From Nitrospirota bacterium (lineage in GTDB: Bacteria > Nitrospirota > Thermodesulfovibrionia > UBA6902): a stretch of 64,000 nt of DNA. Of the stretch, positions 33,245 through 41,625 are shown one piece after another (the first letter of the stretch is position 1; each line of letters begins with the position of its first letter). The stretch is from positions 1-64,000 of the forward strand of contig JACRHD010000004.1 of NCBI GenBank assembly GCA_016234115.1, written 5' to 3'. The notes under the pieces were generated by a model. That model saw nothing but the letters and a program-made list of their open reading frames with translations, had not been told where the DNA came from and did no database searches. The position numbers and the translations under genes were made by a program.

Positions 33245-33566
33245 TGTAGATAATGATACTGAAAAGATTTTGCCTTGTCAAAATTATTCATTAATACCGC
33301 CGCAGGCCGGCCGCCGGATCAGGCGCAGGCATTTGACAAGGGCGTCAGTATTCATGTATTGTCGAGATACCGGCTCGTGCCTTCATTCCGGCTTCCGTTC
33401 TCCGTAGTTCTACGCAGGATGAATGTGCAGAACCGGTTTTTTCATCCCGGCTAATCAGCTTGGGCTGAAAAGAGTAATCCGGACCGGTCCCCGCTGGCCG
33501 GGGACGTGAGCGGGAAATCCACCGAATTCCCACTTCAAAAAAAGGCAATAAATAAGGGAGGCGACT
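33245..33566 (+). promoter_or_regulatory. Promoter and long GC-rich, possibly structured leader of the small basic protein gene
   Basis: TTGACA (33333-33338) and TATTGT (33357-33362) with an 18-bp spacer would start a leader of about 200 nt. The leader contains a strong hairpin GTCCCCG...CGGGGAC near 33487-33507 and several CCGG-rich segments that could pair, followed by an A-rich stretch before the ribosome-binding site. I do not recognise a known riboswitch. Confidence 0.45.
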
Positions 33567-33767
33567 ATGGCTATGCGTTCCGGGATGTACAGCAGCAACA
33601 AACGGAAGAAAGAATTGATGCGGCAGAAAAAGCAGGAAGAAAAGAGACAGAGACGGCAAAGCAAGGGCTCTTCCCAGGAACCCGAAGCAACGGCCCCGGT
33701 GGATGCCGCACCCGGACCGACCGCTGAGGAGTCCGGGCCGGGGACCGAGCAGGTTTCAAATGAATAA
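33567..33767 (+). CDS. Small basic lysine/arginine-rich protein of unknown function
   Basis: A 66-residue protein. The N-terminal half is highly basic and helical (SNKRKKELMRQKKQEEKRQRRQSKG); the C-terminal half is acidic and Pro/Gly-rich. GGGAGG six bases before the ATG and a candidate promoter about 200 bp upstream support expression. Small proteins of this look occur next to RNA-related genes; here ywbE and greB follow. It may bind nucleic acid, but no family is assigned. Confidence 0.72.
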   Translation: MAMRSGMYSSNKRKKELMRQKKQEEKRQRRQSKGSSQEPEATAPVDAAPGPTAEESGPGTEQVSNE

Positions 33768-33823
33768 CGATTTTATATTAGAAAGACGGCAGTATGCCTG
33801 TTAATTGCCCGCGAGGCGGTGTA

Positions 33824-34027
33824 ATGGTAAAACACTCTATGAACGGTACAAGACGTTCGGACATAAAACCCGGACTGCGCGTGTCAATCGTGCTGAAAAA
33901 AGACCAGCGGACCGGGAAGCTGACAGAAGGAATTGTAAAAGATATTTTGACCAAATCACCTGCACATCCGCATGGAATCAAGGTCCGCATGGAAAGCGGA
34001 GAAGTAGGGCGTGTAAAAGTCCTTTAG
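33824..34027 (+). CDS. YwbE family protein
   Basis: A 67-residue protein matching the YwbE (DUF2196) family almost throughout: GTRRSDIKPGLRVSIVLKKDQRTGKLTEGIVKDILTKSPAHPHGIKVRMESGEVGRVKVL. The fold is expected to be a small beta barrel; the role is unknown. The ATG at 33824 has GAGGCGG five bases upstream; 33839 is the next option. Confidence 0.85.
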   Translation: MVKHSMNGTRRSDIKPGLRVSIVLKKDQRTGKLTEGIVKDILTKSPAHPHGIKVRMESGEVGRVKVL

Positions 34028-34084
34028 CCCTGAGTCAAGAAGGGTCTTCCCTCAGCTCGTGCCCTTTTGCGCCAAGAGAAATTT

Positions 34085-34579
34085 ATGAGAAAACCATTAC
34101 GAAATAAGACAACTGTCTCACCGTACATCACGCCTGAAGGACAAAGACAATTAAGCGCGGAATTGTCATATCTCTGGAAGACGAAGCGTCCCGTGGTCAC
34201 CCGGGCCGTTGCAGATGCTGCGGCCATGGGAGACCGTTCTGAAAACGCCGAGTATATCTACGGCAAGAAACAGTTAAGGGAGATCGATGCCCGCATGAGG
34301 TTTCTCCAGAAGCGCCTGGATGAGCTGGTCGTAGTGGACAGGACACCCGAGGACAAGTCAAAGGTGTTCTTCGGCGCATGGATCGAGATCGAGGATGACG
34401 ACGGCGACGTATTCAAGTATCGCATTGTCGGCCCGGATGAAATCGATCCCGGCAAGAATTTCATAAGTATTGATTCACCTATGGCAAAGGCATTGTTAAG
34501 CAGGTCCGAGGGCGACGAAGTCATGGTGAGCAGGCCGAACGGGACGTCTGTATTTGTCGTTATATCCATCCGCTATTAA
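34085..34579 (+). CDS. greB: Transcription elongation factor GreB
   Basis: A 164-residue Gre factor that stimulates RNA cleavage by backtracked RNA polymerase. The N-terminal coiled coil carries the acidic tip MGDRSENAEYIYGKKQLREIDARMRFLQKRLDEL (Asp-x-x-Glu-Asn at the tip), and the C-terminal FKBP-like domain includes IVGPDEIDPGKNFISIDSPMAKALLSRSEGDEV. ITPEGQRQLSAELSYLWKTKRP is closer to GreB than GreA. AAGAGA precedes the ATG at 34085. Confidence 0.93.
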   Translation: MRKPLRNKTTVSPYITPEGQRQLSAELSYLWKTKRPVVTRAVADAAAMGDRSENAEYIYGKKQLREIDARMRFLQKRLDELVVVDRTPEDKSKVFFGAWIEIEDDDGDVFKYRIVGPDEIDPGKNFISIDSPMAKALLSRSEGDEVMVSRPNGTSVFVVISIRY

Positions 34580-34598
34580 GGCGAAGACATTTCATTAG

Positions 34599-34678
34599 AA
34601 AATCCCTCCTCACCTCCCTTTGCCAAAGGGAGGGAGAATACCCCTCTTTGGTAAAGAGGGGATGGGGAGATTTTTTAA
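34599..34678. repeat. CTCCCTTT-type palindrome after greB
   Basis: AAATCCCTCCTCACCTCCCT at the left pairs with AGAGGGGATGGGGAGATTTT at the right; an inner hairpin CTCCCTTTGCC/AAAGGGAGG sits inside. It lies between the convergent greB and zinc-ribbon genes. Confidence 0.75.
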
Positions 34679-34686
34679 ATAAATTC

Positions 34687-35163
34687 CTATTCAATAATAA
34701 GAAGGGTCAGCCCGCAGTCCGGGCACTCGACCGCATCTGAACTTACAGGGGAACTGCATGCCGGACATTGCCCCCGGCCCATCATCTCTCTTGAAGCCTT
34801 CAGCTCCGGATGGAGCAACGCGCAGTGTTCCTCTATTCGCTCACTGGCCTTTTCCGCATCCTCCGACGACACCAGTAGCCGGTACGTACTTCCACAGCAT
34901 CCTTTTTTGCACCCGGCATCTGTAGTGACGGCACAGGAGATATTGGAGCCGATAAGGACGTTGTAAAGTTCATCCATCCATGTCAAACTGCCCTCTCGAA
35001 CAACGACCGTGTCCTCCGGGATCTCATCCATGCACCGCTGCTTTTCTTCCTGTATCTTTTTGTTTTCCTCAGGCGTCAGAAGGACCGCGCCGCAGTCCGC
35101 GCACCGCCCGATATGAGGGAAATACTCCGTTTTACAATCAGGGCATATTTTTATCTGTGTCAT
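34687..35163 (-). CDS. Zinc-ribbon protein with a central DUF2007-like domain
   Basis: A 158-residue protein with a four-Cys zinc ribbon at each end (CPDCKTEYFPHIGRCADC near the N-terminus; CPACSSPVSSDAVECPDC near the C-terminus). In the middle, LTWMDELYNVLIGSNISCAVTTDAGCKKGCCGSTYRLLVSSEDAEKASERIEEH resembles the DUF2007 ACT-like domain, with an extra Cys cluster (CKKGCC). Function unknown, possibly metal sensing or protein binding. The ATG at 35163 is chosen because TATAAT lies six bases upstream. Confidence 0.8.
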   Translation of the reverse strand: MTQIKICPDCKTEYFPHIGRCADCGAVLLTPEENKKIQEEKQRCMDEIPEDTVVVREGSLTWMDELYNVLIGSNISCAVTTDAGCKKGCCGSTYRLLVSSEDAEKASERIEEHCALLHPELKASREMMGRGQCPACSSPVSSDAVECPDCGLTLLIIE

Positions 35164-35169
35164 GGTTTC

Positions 35170-35175
35170 ATTATA
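35170..35175 (-). promoter_or_regulatory. -10 hexamer next to the zinc-ribbon start codon
   Basis: TATAAT on the minus strand with a six-base gap (GAAACC) to the ATG at 35163, implying a leaderless transcript. Confidence 0.55.
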
Positions 35176-35251
35176 ATGATAACCGACCTCGTTTGCCAGC
35201 ATGCTATCCGCCTTGCACGCTTTCGCGCTCAGGAATCAGTAGAAAAAGCGT

Positions 35252-35389
35252 ATGGTTTGTCATACACAGGCAAAGTCTCTTGATACTTTGATGAAAAGGA
35301 TTAAAGAGGCGGTTCTGCTTTGTCTTGAAGTGCAGGGAGAAAAGCGCACTAAAACGCATCTTGTAGGCGTTCAGAAGATCGCAGTATGA
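35252..35389 (+). pseudogene. hicB: HicB antitoxin remnant (C-terminal part)
   Basis: An open frame of 45 codons reads MVCHTQAKSLDTLMKRIKEAVLLCLEV, then HLVGVQKIAV and stop. This matches the C-terminal half of HicB antitoxins (the S-L-x-x-L-M-x-x-I-K-E-A helix and the VGVQ end). An in-frame TAG lies four codons upstream of the ATG, and the usual N-terminal half is absent. The stop overlaps a hicA-like ATG in the usual ATGA manner. Confidence 0.7.
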
Positions 35390-35430
35390 GCAAATTTCCA
35401 TCGCTGTCCGGAAAGAAATTGTTTCCTTAA
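35386..35430 (+). pseudogene. hicA: HicA toxin remnant (first 14 codons)
   Basis: MSKFPSLSGKKLFP then TAA. The start is typical of HicA mRNA interferases (MSK-x-PS-x-SGK-x-L), and it overlaps the hicB remnant by 4 bp. The catalytic His region is missing and the following bases do not restore it in any frame I could see. The locus is a decayed toxin-antitoxin pair. Confidence 0.65.
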
Positions 35431-35555
35431 TTCTATTATTTATTTGTTTTCTCGCTGGTTAGTAAGTTCAAGTAGTCAACAACGTCCCTTATTTTCTCAG
35501 GCAAGGGGAAAACACAAGAATAAAATTCTCTTTCCGGAACCATTCAGTGTAACGG

Positions 35556-35666
35556 GGAAACCCACCCCTGCACCCCTCCCGAGAGTGGAAGAAAGATTTT
35601 TTGATGAACGAGTTTAATTACAAAATCCCCCTTCATCCCCCTTTTTCAAAGGGGGAATATAGCTTA
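35556..35666. repeat. C-rich repeats upstream of the membrane protein gene
   Basis: GGGGAAACCCACCCCTGCAC with CCCTCCC, then AAATCCCCCTTCATCCCCCT with TTTTCAAAGGGGG. These match the arms of the elements at 54604-54690 and 62041-62154. They are open in the frame of the downstream gene but are not likely part of it. Confidence 0.7.
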
Positions 35667-35729
35667 TTGACTGCTTCCTCTCTTGAATCTTTGACGGCTC
35701 AAGACCACAAGCAGTGTCTTAAAATAAAT

Positions 35730-35735
35730 TATACT
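35730..35735 (+). promoter_or_regulatory. -10 hexamer next to the start codon of the two-helix membrane protein
   Basis: TATACT ends six bases before the ATG at 35742, another leaderless-type arrangement. Confidence 0.5.
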
Positions 35736-35741
35736 ATCCAT

Positions 35742-36269
35742 ATGAACAGGAACCTGAAAATATTTTTAGCGAGCGGGGTCCCTTTCGGTATATTTGCCGC
35801 AATATTGTTTTCATCTTTTTACGGAACCGATGCCGGTCTTCCGGGCGGGCTGATTTCCGGGTTGGTCTTCGGGTTTCTTATGTTTATCATCCTCGGTTTT
35901 CTTCACAGCCGGGCGGTAAAAAGAATTGCGGGAGAAAAATCCGGGGAGGCAATGGGGACCTGTCATGTCCGGGACATAAAGTTGCCGCTCCCCTATGACA
36001 GGACATTTGACCTTTGCATCGATTCTCTAAAGCTGATCAGAAGGTGCAGGGTCCAAGAGGAAGACCGTTCTCAGGGCAGGATTACAGCGAGATCGTCTAT
36101 TAACTGGAAGACATGGGGAGACACGATCTCTTTTGACATAACCGGGATAAATAGTGAGAACACTGCTGTAAAAGTTACAAGCAGACCGACTGTACGGACA
36201 ACTATTGTGGATTACGGCAAGAACCTGGAGAATGTGAAAAGAATAATATCTTTTCTAAAAAATCATTGA
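35742..36269 (+). CDS. Membrane protein with two N-terminal helices and a cytoplasmic beta-rich domain
   Basis: A 175-residue protein. Two transmembrane helices (LKIFLASGVPFGIFAAILFSSF and GGLISGLVFGFLMFIILGFL) form a hairpin, then a soluble domain of about 100 residues (RDIKLPLPYDRTFDLCIDSLKLI, GRITARSSINWKTWGDTISFDITGI, NLENVKRIISFL) that reads like a lipid- or ligand-binding fold. Upstream frame extension is encoded only by repeats, so I start at 35742. No family assigned. Confidence 0.75.
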   Translation: MNRNLKIFLASGVPFGIFAAILFSSFYGTDAGLPGGLISGLVFGFLMFIILGFLHSRAVKRIAGEKSGEAMGTCHVRDIKLPLPYDRTFDLCIDSLKLIRRCRVQEEDRSQGRITARSSINWKTWGDTISFDITGINSENTAVKVTSRPTVRTTIVDYGKNLENVKRIISFLKNH

Positions 36270-36664
36270 GTGTTCTTCTTTTGAATCTCTAATGGGTCAG
36301 GGCCGAACCTGTTCGGGCCGGGGGTCCCGGGGAAGAAGCCGTTTCGGACCAGCGACCATATCGGGCCGACGAAGGGGACGAAATTCAGCAGCAACCATAG
36401 AGCGGTTTTGTCCTGATCGTGCCAGCGCTTGGCCTGGACAGCCAGGCTGGGCCATAAGATCCAGAGCATGAACATCAACTGCGGCCTGGTGAATTCATAC
36501 AGGTTACTGGAAATCCCGGTGAATGAAGTCAGAATCAGCGCTCCAAGGAACGCAACAAGATAAAAAAACCAGAACTGCTTTCTGCTGACCCGTCCTTTAA
36601 ATGAAAATAAAAACCATACAGCCTTCATTACGTTGTTCTTTTCAGCGGAAGTGTCATGGTTCAT
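36263..36664 (-). CDS. DUF805 family membrane protein
   Basis: A 133-residue inner-membrane protein with about three hydrophobic helices. It has the DUF805 hallmarks FSFKGRVSRKQFWFFYL near the N-terminus, AVQAKRWHDQDKTALWLLLNFVPFVGPIW in the second half, and a Pro/Gly-rich cytoplasmic tail (GTPGPNRFGPDP). AAGGA lies eight bases before the ATG. Function of the family is unknown. It converges on and slightly overlaps the preceding membrane gene. Confidence 0.88.
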   Translation of the reverse strand: MNHDTSAEKNNVMKAVWFLFSFKGRVSRKQFWFFYLVAFLGALILTSFTGISSNLYEFTRPQLMFMLWILWPSLAVQAKRWHDQDKTALWLLLNFVPFVGPIWSLVRNGFFPGTPGPNRFGPDPLEIQKKNTQ

Positions 36665-36691
36665 ATTATATCCTTACTGTTTACAAAATTA

Positions 36692-37279
36692 TCAGAGATC
36701 CTGACTCAATACCTGAATTCCGAACTCTTTGAGGCATTCGGTAAGGGCGCAGAGAGGGAGCCCCATTACGTTGAAAAAATCCCCTTCGATCTTTTTGATA
36801 AAGACAGCCCCAAGCCCCTGGACCGCGTAGGCGCCCGCCTTGTCCAGAGGTTCCTTTGATCCGACATATGTGATTATCTCTTCATTGCTCAACTTCCTGA
36901 AATACACCTTCGTCTCCACTGACCTCGATACTGTTTTACCATCAGAGGAATCCAAAATGGTAAAGCCGGTGATTACCGAATGCGCCTTTCCATTCAGCAT
37001 ACTCAGCATCTGCCCTGCTTCTTTATCAGTGCGGGGTTTGCCCAGCAGCATCTCTTTGAAGACGATAAACGTGTCCGCAGCGATGATTATCGCGTTGCTG
37101 TATTTATGCGCGACGGCTTCCGCCTTTTTGCGCGAAAGGAACCTTGCGAGCTCGCGGGGTTTTAGCGGCAGCGCGAGGTCCTCGTCATAATCACTCGCGT
37201 AGACAGTGAACGGAAGACCTGTCATGCTGAGGATGTCCTTTCTCCGGGGAGACGCTGATGCAAGCACTATTTTTCTCAC
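36692..37279 (-). CDS. maf: Maf-like nucleoside triphosphate pyrophosphatase
   Basis: A 195-residue house-cleaning enzyme that hydrolyses non-canonical or selected NTPs and can affect septation. Signature ASASPRRKDILSMTGLPF at the N-terminus, IIAADTFIVFKEMLLGKPRT, MLNGKAHSVITGF, and DKAGAYAVQGLGAVFIKKIEGDFFNVMGLPL. The start is GTG. It is divergent from the flavoprotein gene at 37326. Confidence 0.93.
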   Translation of the reverse strand: MRKIVLASASPRRKDILSMTGLPFTVYASDYDEDLALPLKPRELARFLSRKKAEAVAHKYSNAIIIAADTFIVFKEMLLGKPRTDKEAGQMLSMLNGKAHSVITGFTILDSSDGKTVSRSVETKVYFRKLSNEEIITYVGSKEPLDKAGAYAVQGLGAVFIKKIEGDFFNVMGLPLCALTECLKEFGIQVLSQDL

Positions 37280-37325
37280 GGTGAGATTTATTGTAATTAA
37301 AATAATGATAAAATCAAAGGCGGTT

Positions 37326-38594
37326 ATGCAAACTGGTAATTATGATCTCGCGATAATAGGGGCCGGGCCCGCCGGCATGATGGCCACGGTGCGCGCGTCC
37401 GAATGCGGCGCGCGCGTTGTCCTCCTTGAAAAAAATCATGTTCCCGGCGTGAAGCTGCTGATGACCGGAAAAGAACGGTGCAACATCACGAACGCTGAAA
37501 CGGACGTTCAGAAATTTGCGGCGCGTTTCGGGAAGAACGGGAAATTCCTCCTCAGCGTCCTCAGTCGTTTCGGGGTGCGGGAGACCATAGATTTTTTCCA
37601 CAGGAATAAATTGAAGACAAGGGTTGAGAGCGACGGACGTGTATTTCCCGAAAGCGACAGGGCCAGGGACGTACAGGCGCTTTTCCTGAGGCTAATGAGA
37701 GAAAATAACGTCGCCTTGCTCACAGACAGCAGAATAAACAATATAACCCGTCGCGAAGATACCATAGAAAAGATCATCCTCGATACCGGCGAGGTCAGTG
37801 CAAATAATTATTTGATCAGCACCGGGGGGCTTTCTTATCCCGGCACAGGCTCTTCCGGCGACGGGTACAATTGGGCCAAACAGATGGGACATACCATCGT
37901 GAAACCCGGACCCGCGCTGACGCCGCTGATTATAAAAGAGAGATGGGTAAAGGCGCTGGAGGGCGTAAGTTTGAAAGACGTCCGGATTTCTGTCTATCAG
38001 GGCAATAAGAAGAGGGAAGACGGGATGGGGGAAGCCCTGTTTACCGGCGTCGGCCTGAGCGGGCCGTTGGTCCTGAACATGAGCAAGGCAATAGGGAAGT
38101 TGCTTGCCGGCGGGCAAACGGATTTGTTCATCGATTTCTGTCCTGAAACGGACTTTCAGATGCTGGATGAAACACTTCTCAGGGACTTAAAAGAACATGG
38201 CAACAGGACGATAAAGAATATACTCTCAGGGCTGGTCCCCCCAAAACTTGTCCCGCTGGTACTTGAACTGTCAGAGACGGACGCGGACAAAAAAGGCAAC
38301 TCCATTACGAAAGATGAACGCAAAAAACTGCGGTCGCTGCTGAAACAATTCCCCCTGACAATTGAAGGCCTGTCTGGATTCGACAAAGCGATAATCACAA
38401 CCGGGGGGATAGCCTTGAAAGAGATCGACCCCAAAACAATGCGGTCCCGGATAATGAAGAATCTGTATTTCGCCGGAGAGATACTGGACCTCGACGGGCC
38501 TACGGGGGGATATAACCTGCAGGTCTGCTGGAGCACGGGGTATGTAGCTGGAGAGAGCGCGGCGCACAAAGGGAGGGATGGCGACCGAGAATGA
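37326..38594 (+). CDS. HI0933/YhiN-family NAD(P)/FAD-dependent oxidoreductase
   Basis: A 422-residue flavoprotein. FAD-binding Rossmann motif IIGAGPAGMMATVRASE, the family-specific KLLMTGKERCNITN, LISTGGLSYPGTGSSGDGYNWA, and the C-terminal NLYFAGEILDLDGPTGGYNLQVCWSTGYVAG. The physiological substrate is unknown; relatives were once called BaiN-like. The ATG at 37326 has AAAGGCGG just upstream and a TGATAAAAT extended -10 at 37306-37314. Confidence 0.92.
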   Translation: MQTGNYDLAIIGAGPAGMMATVRASECGARVVLLEKNHVPGVKLLMTGKERCNITNAETDVQKFAARFGKNGKFLLSVLSRFGVRETIDFFHRNKLKTRVESDGRVFPESDRARDVQALFLRLMRENNVALLTDSRINNITRREDTIEKIILDTGEVSANNYLISTGGLSYPGTGSSGDGYNWAKQMGHTIVKPGPALTPLIIKERWVKALEGVSLKDVRISVYQGNKKREDGMGEALFTGVGLSGPLVLNMSKAIGKLLAGGQTDLFIDFCPETDFQMLDETLLRDLKEHGNRTIKNILSGLVPPKLVPLVLELSETDADKKGNSITKDERKKLRSLLKQFPLTIEGLSGFDKAIITTGGIALKEIDPKTMRSRIMKNLYFAGEILDLDGPTGGYNLQVCWSTGYVAGESAAHKGRDGDRE

Positions 38595-38658
38595 GACGAG
38601 AGCCCCATGCCCTGCCTGTCTTTGAATTGATGAAAGCCCGGCATGCTCCGCATTATGG

Positions 38659-38664
38659 TATACT
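38659..38664 (+). promoter_or_regulatory. Extended -10 upstream of ettA
   Basis: TGGTATACT (TG-G-TATACT) about 65 bp before the ettA ATG. Unlike the leaderless genes, ettA keeps a leader and a purine-rich ribosome-binding region. Confidence 0.5.
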
Positions 38665-38728
38665 TCAAGATTGTATTGCAGGGGCGTGTTTTAACCCCGC
38701 CCTAAGGAAAGAAAGGATTTAAGACAAG

Positions 38729-40414
38729 ATGAGCAATGAACCGAATAAAGTCATTTACTCCATGATCGGGGTAAGCAAATTTTACGACAAAAAGCCGGTC
38801 CTGAAGGATATCTATCTCTCCTATTTCTACGGGGCCAAGATCGGCGTCATCGGCCTCAACGGGTCTGGAAAGAGCTCCCTCCTCCGCATCCTTGCCGGAA
38901 GGGACAAAGAGTTCAACGGAGAGACGGTCCTGTCCCCAGGGCATACCGTAGGCTTTCTTGAGCAGGAGCCGCTGCTGGATAACAGTAAGACCGTGAGGCA
39001 GATTGTCGAAGAGGGCGCGCAGGAGATTGTCGATGCCATGAATGAGTACAACCTCATCAATGAAAAATTCGCCGGGCCCATGTCTGATGATGAAATGAGC
39101 AAACTTATTGAACGCCAGGGCAAGGTACAGGAGAAATTGGACGCGATGAACGCGTGGGACCTGGATTCTCGCCTGGAGATGGCGATGGACGCCCTGCGAT
39201 GCCCGCCGGGAGACACGCCGGTCAAGGTGCTTTCAGGAGGTGAACGGCGTCGCGTGGCATTGTGCAGGCTGCTCCTTCAGAAGCCGGACATTCTTCTTCT
39301 GGACGAGCCCACAAACCACCTCGACGCGGAGACCGTCGCATGGCTGGAGCACCATTTGCAAAGTTATCCCGGCACCATCATCGCCGTTACTCATGACCGG
39401 TATTTCCTCGATAATGTCGCGGGCTGGATCCTGGAATTGGACAGGGGGCAGGGGATCCCGTGGAAAGGCAATTACTCTTCGTGGCTTGAACAGAAGAAAG
39501 ACCGCCTTCAGAAGGAGGAGAAGTCCGAGAGTGAGAGGCAGAAGACCCTTCAGCGCGAGCTCGAGTGGATAAGGATGTCTCCCAAGGGACGCCACGCAAA
39601 ATCAAAGGCGCGCATCAGTTCCTATGAGGCGCTGCTGAGTCAGGATGTCGAGAAAAACTCGAAAGAGCTTGAAATATACATTCCACCCGGACCCCGCCTC
39701 GGCAACGTCGTAATCGAGGCCGATAATGTGAGCAAGGCATACGGCGACAATATCCTCATGGAAGGGATGACCTTCTCGCTTCCTCCCGGCGGAATTATAG
39801 GGATCATCGGTCCTAACGGCGCCGGCAAGACCACGCTCTTCAGGATGATCACCGGTCAGGTGCAGCCTGATTCGGGCAGCTTTAAAACAGGAGAGACCGT
39901 TAAGCTTGCGTATGTAGACCAGAGCCGGGACGACCTCGACCCGGACAAGTCCATATGGGAGATAATCTCCGACGGCTTGGATGTGGTCCAGCTCGGAAAG
40001 AGGCAGGTCAACTCACGCGCCTATGTCGCGCGGTTCAATTTCTCCGGCAGCGACCAGCAGAAAAAGGTCTCGATGCTCTCCGGGGGCGAGAGAAACCGCG
40101 TGCATCTTGCGCGTATGCTGAAGGAAGAGGCCAATGTCCTGCTGCTGGATGAACCTACGAACGACCTCGACGTAAACACCATGCGCGCCCTGGAAGAGGC
40201 GCTGGAGAATTTCGCAGGCTGCGCAGTGATCATCAGCCATGACCGGTGGTTCCTCGACCGTATCGCCACGCATATCCTCGCCTTTGAAGGAGACAGCAAG
40301 GTGGTCTGGTTCGACGGAAATTATTCGGAATATGAAGCGGACAGAAAGGCGCGTTTGGGAGCGGAAGCGGAACAGCCGCACCGTATCAAATACAGGCATT
40401 TGACACGGGGATAA
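38729..40414 (+). CDS. ettA: Energy-dependent translational throttle protein EttA (ABC-F)
   Basis: A soluble ABC-F ATPase of 561 residues that binds the ribosomal E site. Two ABC domains: first with GLNGSGKSSLLRILAG, LSGGERRRVALCRLL and LLLDEPTNHLDAETVAWLEHHL; second with GPNGAGKTTLFRMITG, LSGGERNRVHLARML and LLLDEPTNDLDVNTMRALEEAL. The arm inserted in domain 1 and the inter-domain linker (WIRMSPKGRHAKSKARISSYEAL) are typical of EttA. No membrane domain is encoded nearby. Confidence 0.96.
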   Translation: MSNEPNKVIYSMIGVSKFYDKKPVLKDIYLSYFYGAKIGVIGLNGSGKSSLLRILAGRDKEFNGETVLSPGHTVGFLEQEPLLDNSKTVRQIVEEGAQEIVDAMNEYNLINEKFAGPMSDDEMSKLIERQGKVQEKLDAMNAWDLDSRLEMAMDALRCPPGDTPVKVLSGGERRRVALCRLLLQKPDILLLDEPTNHLDAETVAWLEHHLQSYPGTIIAVTHDRYFLDNVAGWILELDRGQGIPWKGNYSSWLEQKKDRLQKEEKSESERQKTLQRELEWIRMSPKGRHAKSKARISSYEALLSQDVEKNSKELEIYIPPGPRLGNVVIEADNVSKAYGDNILMEGMTFSLPPGGIIGIIGPNGAGKTTLFRMITGQVQPDSGSFKTGETVKLAYVDQSRDDLDPDKSIWEIISDGLDVVQLGKRQVNSRAYVARFNFSGSDQQKKVSMLSGGERNRVHLARMLKEEANVLLLDEPTNDLDVNTMRALEEALENFAGCAVIISHDRWFLDRIATHILAFEGDSKVVWFDGNYSEYEADRKARLGAEAEQPHRIKYRHLTRG

Positions 40415-40447
40415 GGATTATGTGTTGCCCGACCCGTCCACGGAAAA

Positions 40448-41422
40448 TCAGGCCTTCGCGATCATATTAAACAAAAGCCCGGCGGCGCCGAGCGAGCCTG
40501 CGTCCTTCGCGGCGGCGCTCTTGAGGATTTTCACATTCGAAGAGAACGGTTTGAGACCGCATTTGAAGGCCTCTTTTGTCAGTTCCTCAATAAACAGGTC
40601 CCACGCCCCGATTAGTCCGCCGCCTATGATTACGGCGTCAATTCGGAACAGATTTATAAGGTTTGCTATGCCCAGCCCCAGATACTGTCCCACCTCTCTG
40701 AAAACCTCCCTGCTCAGACTGTCGCCGTCAAAGGCCCGCTGAAAAACAAGCTCGGGAGTTATCCTGTAATAATTGCCTTCACAGCATTCAATCAATGAGC
40801 TTTTCGCTCCATTCTGTATAGACGTTGAGACCCTGTCCACGATGGCCCTGCCGGAGGCGTATGATTCAAGGCAACCGTGATTTCCGCACGGACAAAAGCG
40901 TCCTTTGGGTTCTATAATCATGTGACCGATTTCAAACGGCCCTTCATATAATGCGCCCTTATAGATGTGCCCTCCTCCAAGACCCGTGCCGAGGGTCAGG
41001 GCAATAAAATTGTCTAAATCCTCTCCTGCGCCGCGCCATTTTTCTCCATATGCATAGGCGGCCGCGTCATTTTCAACTATTACGGGAAGAGAAAACTCCT
41101 TTTCAAAAAGCTCCCGGACCGGCAGGCCGTCAGCAGAAGAAATATTAGGGGACTTTATAATCTTTCCCCTGTCCCTGTCTATGAAACCCGCAACTCCGAT
41201 GCCTATGCCGGCAATATTTGCCGGGCCGGCCAGTGCCCCCGCAATCTTTTCATGGTTTATGAAATCCCTCAGGGTCTCGACCAGTAAGTCTCCGATCTTC
41301 CCGGAATTTCCTGAAATGCCGGGGGTCGCGCATTGCATGCCGGCGAGTATATTCCCTGTCTCATCGACAAGGATAATTCTTGTGTTTGTGCCGCCTATGT
41401 CTATTCCGATAGCAATCTTCAT
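40448..41422 (-). CDS. ROK family sugar kinase (glucokinase-like)
   Basis: A 324-residue ROK protein. ATP-binding GIDIGGTNTRIILVDE, GIGVAGFIDRDRG, catalytic ENDAAAYAYGEKWRGAG, LTLGTGLGGGHIYKGALYEGPFEIGHMI, and the zinc motif CPCGNHGCLESYASG. There is no helix-turn-helix, so it is an enzyme rather than a repressor. Glucose or another hexose is the likely substrate. GGAG precedes the ATG. Confidence 0.92.
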   Translation of the reverse strand: MKIAIGIDIGGTNTRIILVDETGNILAGMQCATPGISGNSGKIGDLLVETLRDFINHEKIAGALAGPANIAGIGIGVAGFIDRDRGKIIKSPNISSADGLPVRELFEKEFSLPVIVENDAAAYAYGEKWRGAGEDLDNFIALTLGTGLGGGHIYKGALYEGPFEIGHMIIEPKGRFCPCGNHGCLESYASGRAIVDRVSTSIQNGAKSSLIECCEGNYYRITPELVFQRAFDGDSLSREVFREVGQYLGLGIANLINLFRIDAVIIGGGLIGAWDLFIEELTKEAFKCGLKPFSSNVKILKSAAAKDAGSLGAAGLLFNMIAKA

Positions 41423-41625
41423 TCAGGTTATTAACTCCAATAATTAATGACCACAGAGGAAACAAATCAGGACAGTTGCAGGGCGACCCTTCAGGGTTGC
41501 TTCGCGATGTCTTCCGTGGAAATAAAAAATAGAATACACAAAATATTATCACAATTCAAACGCCGTGTAAATAATCCCGGGCCTTCAAGGCCTGCGGAAA
41601 ATCGACCTGAAGTTCGGGGCAATTA

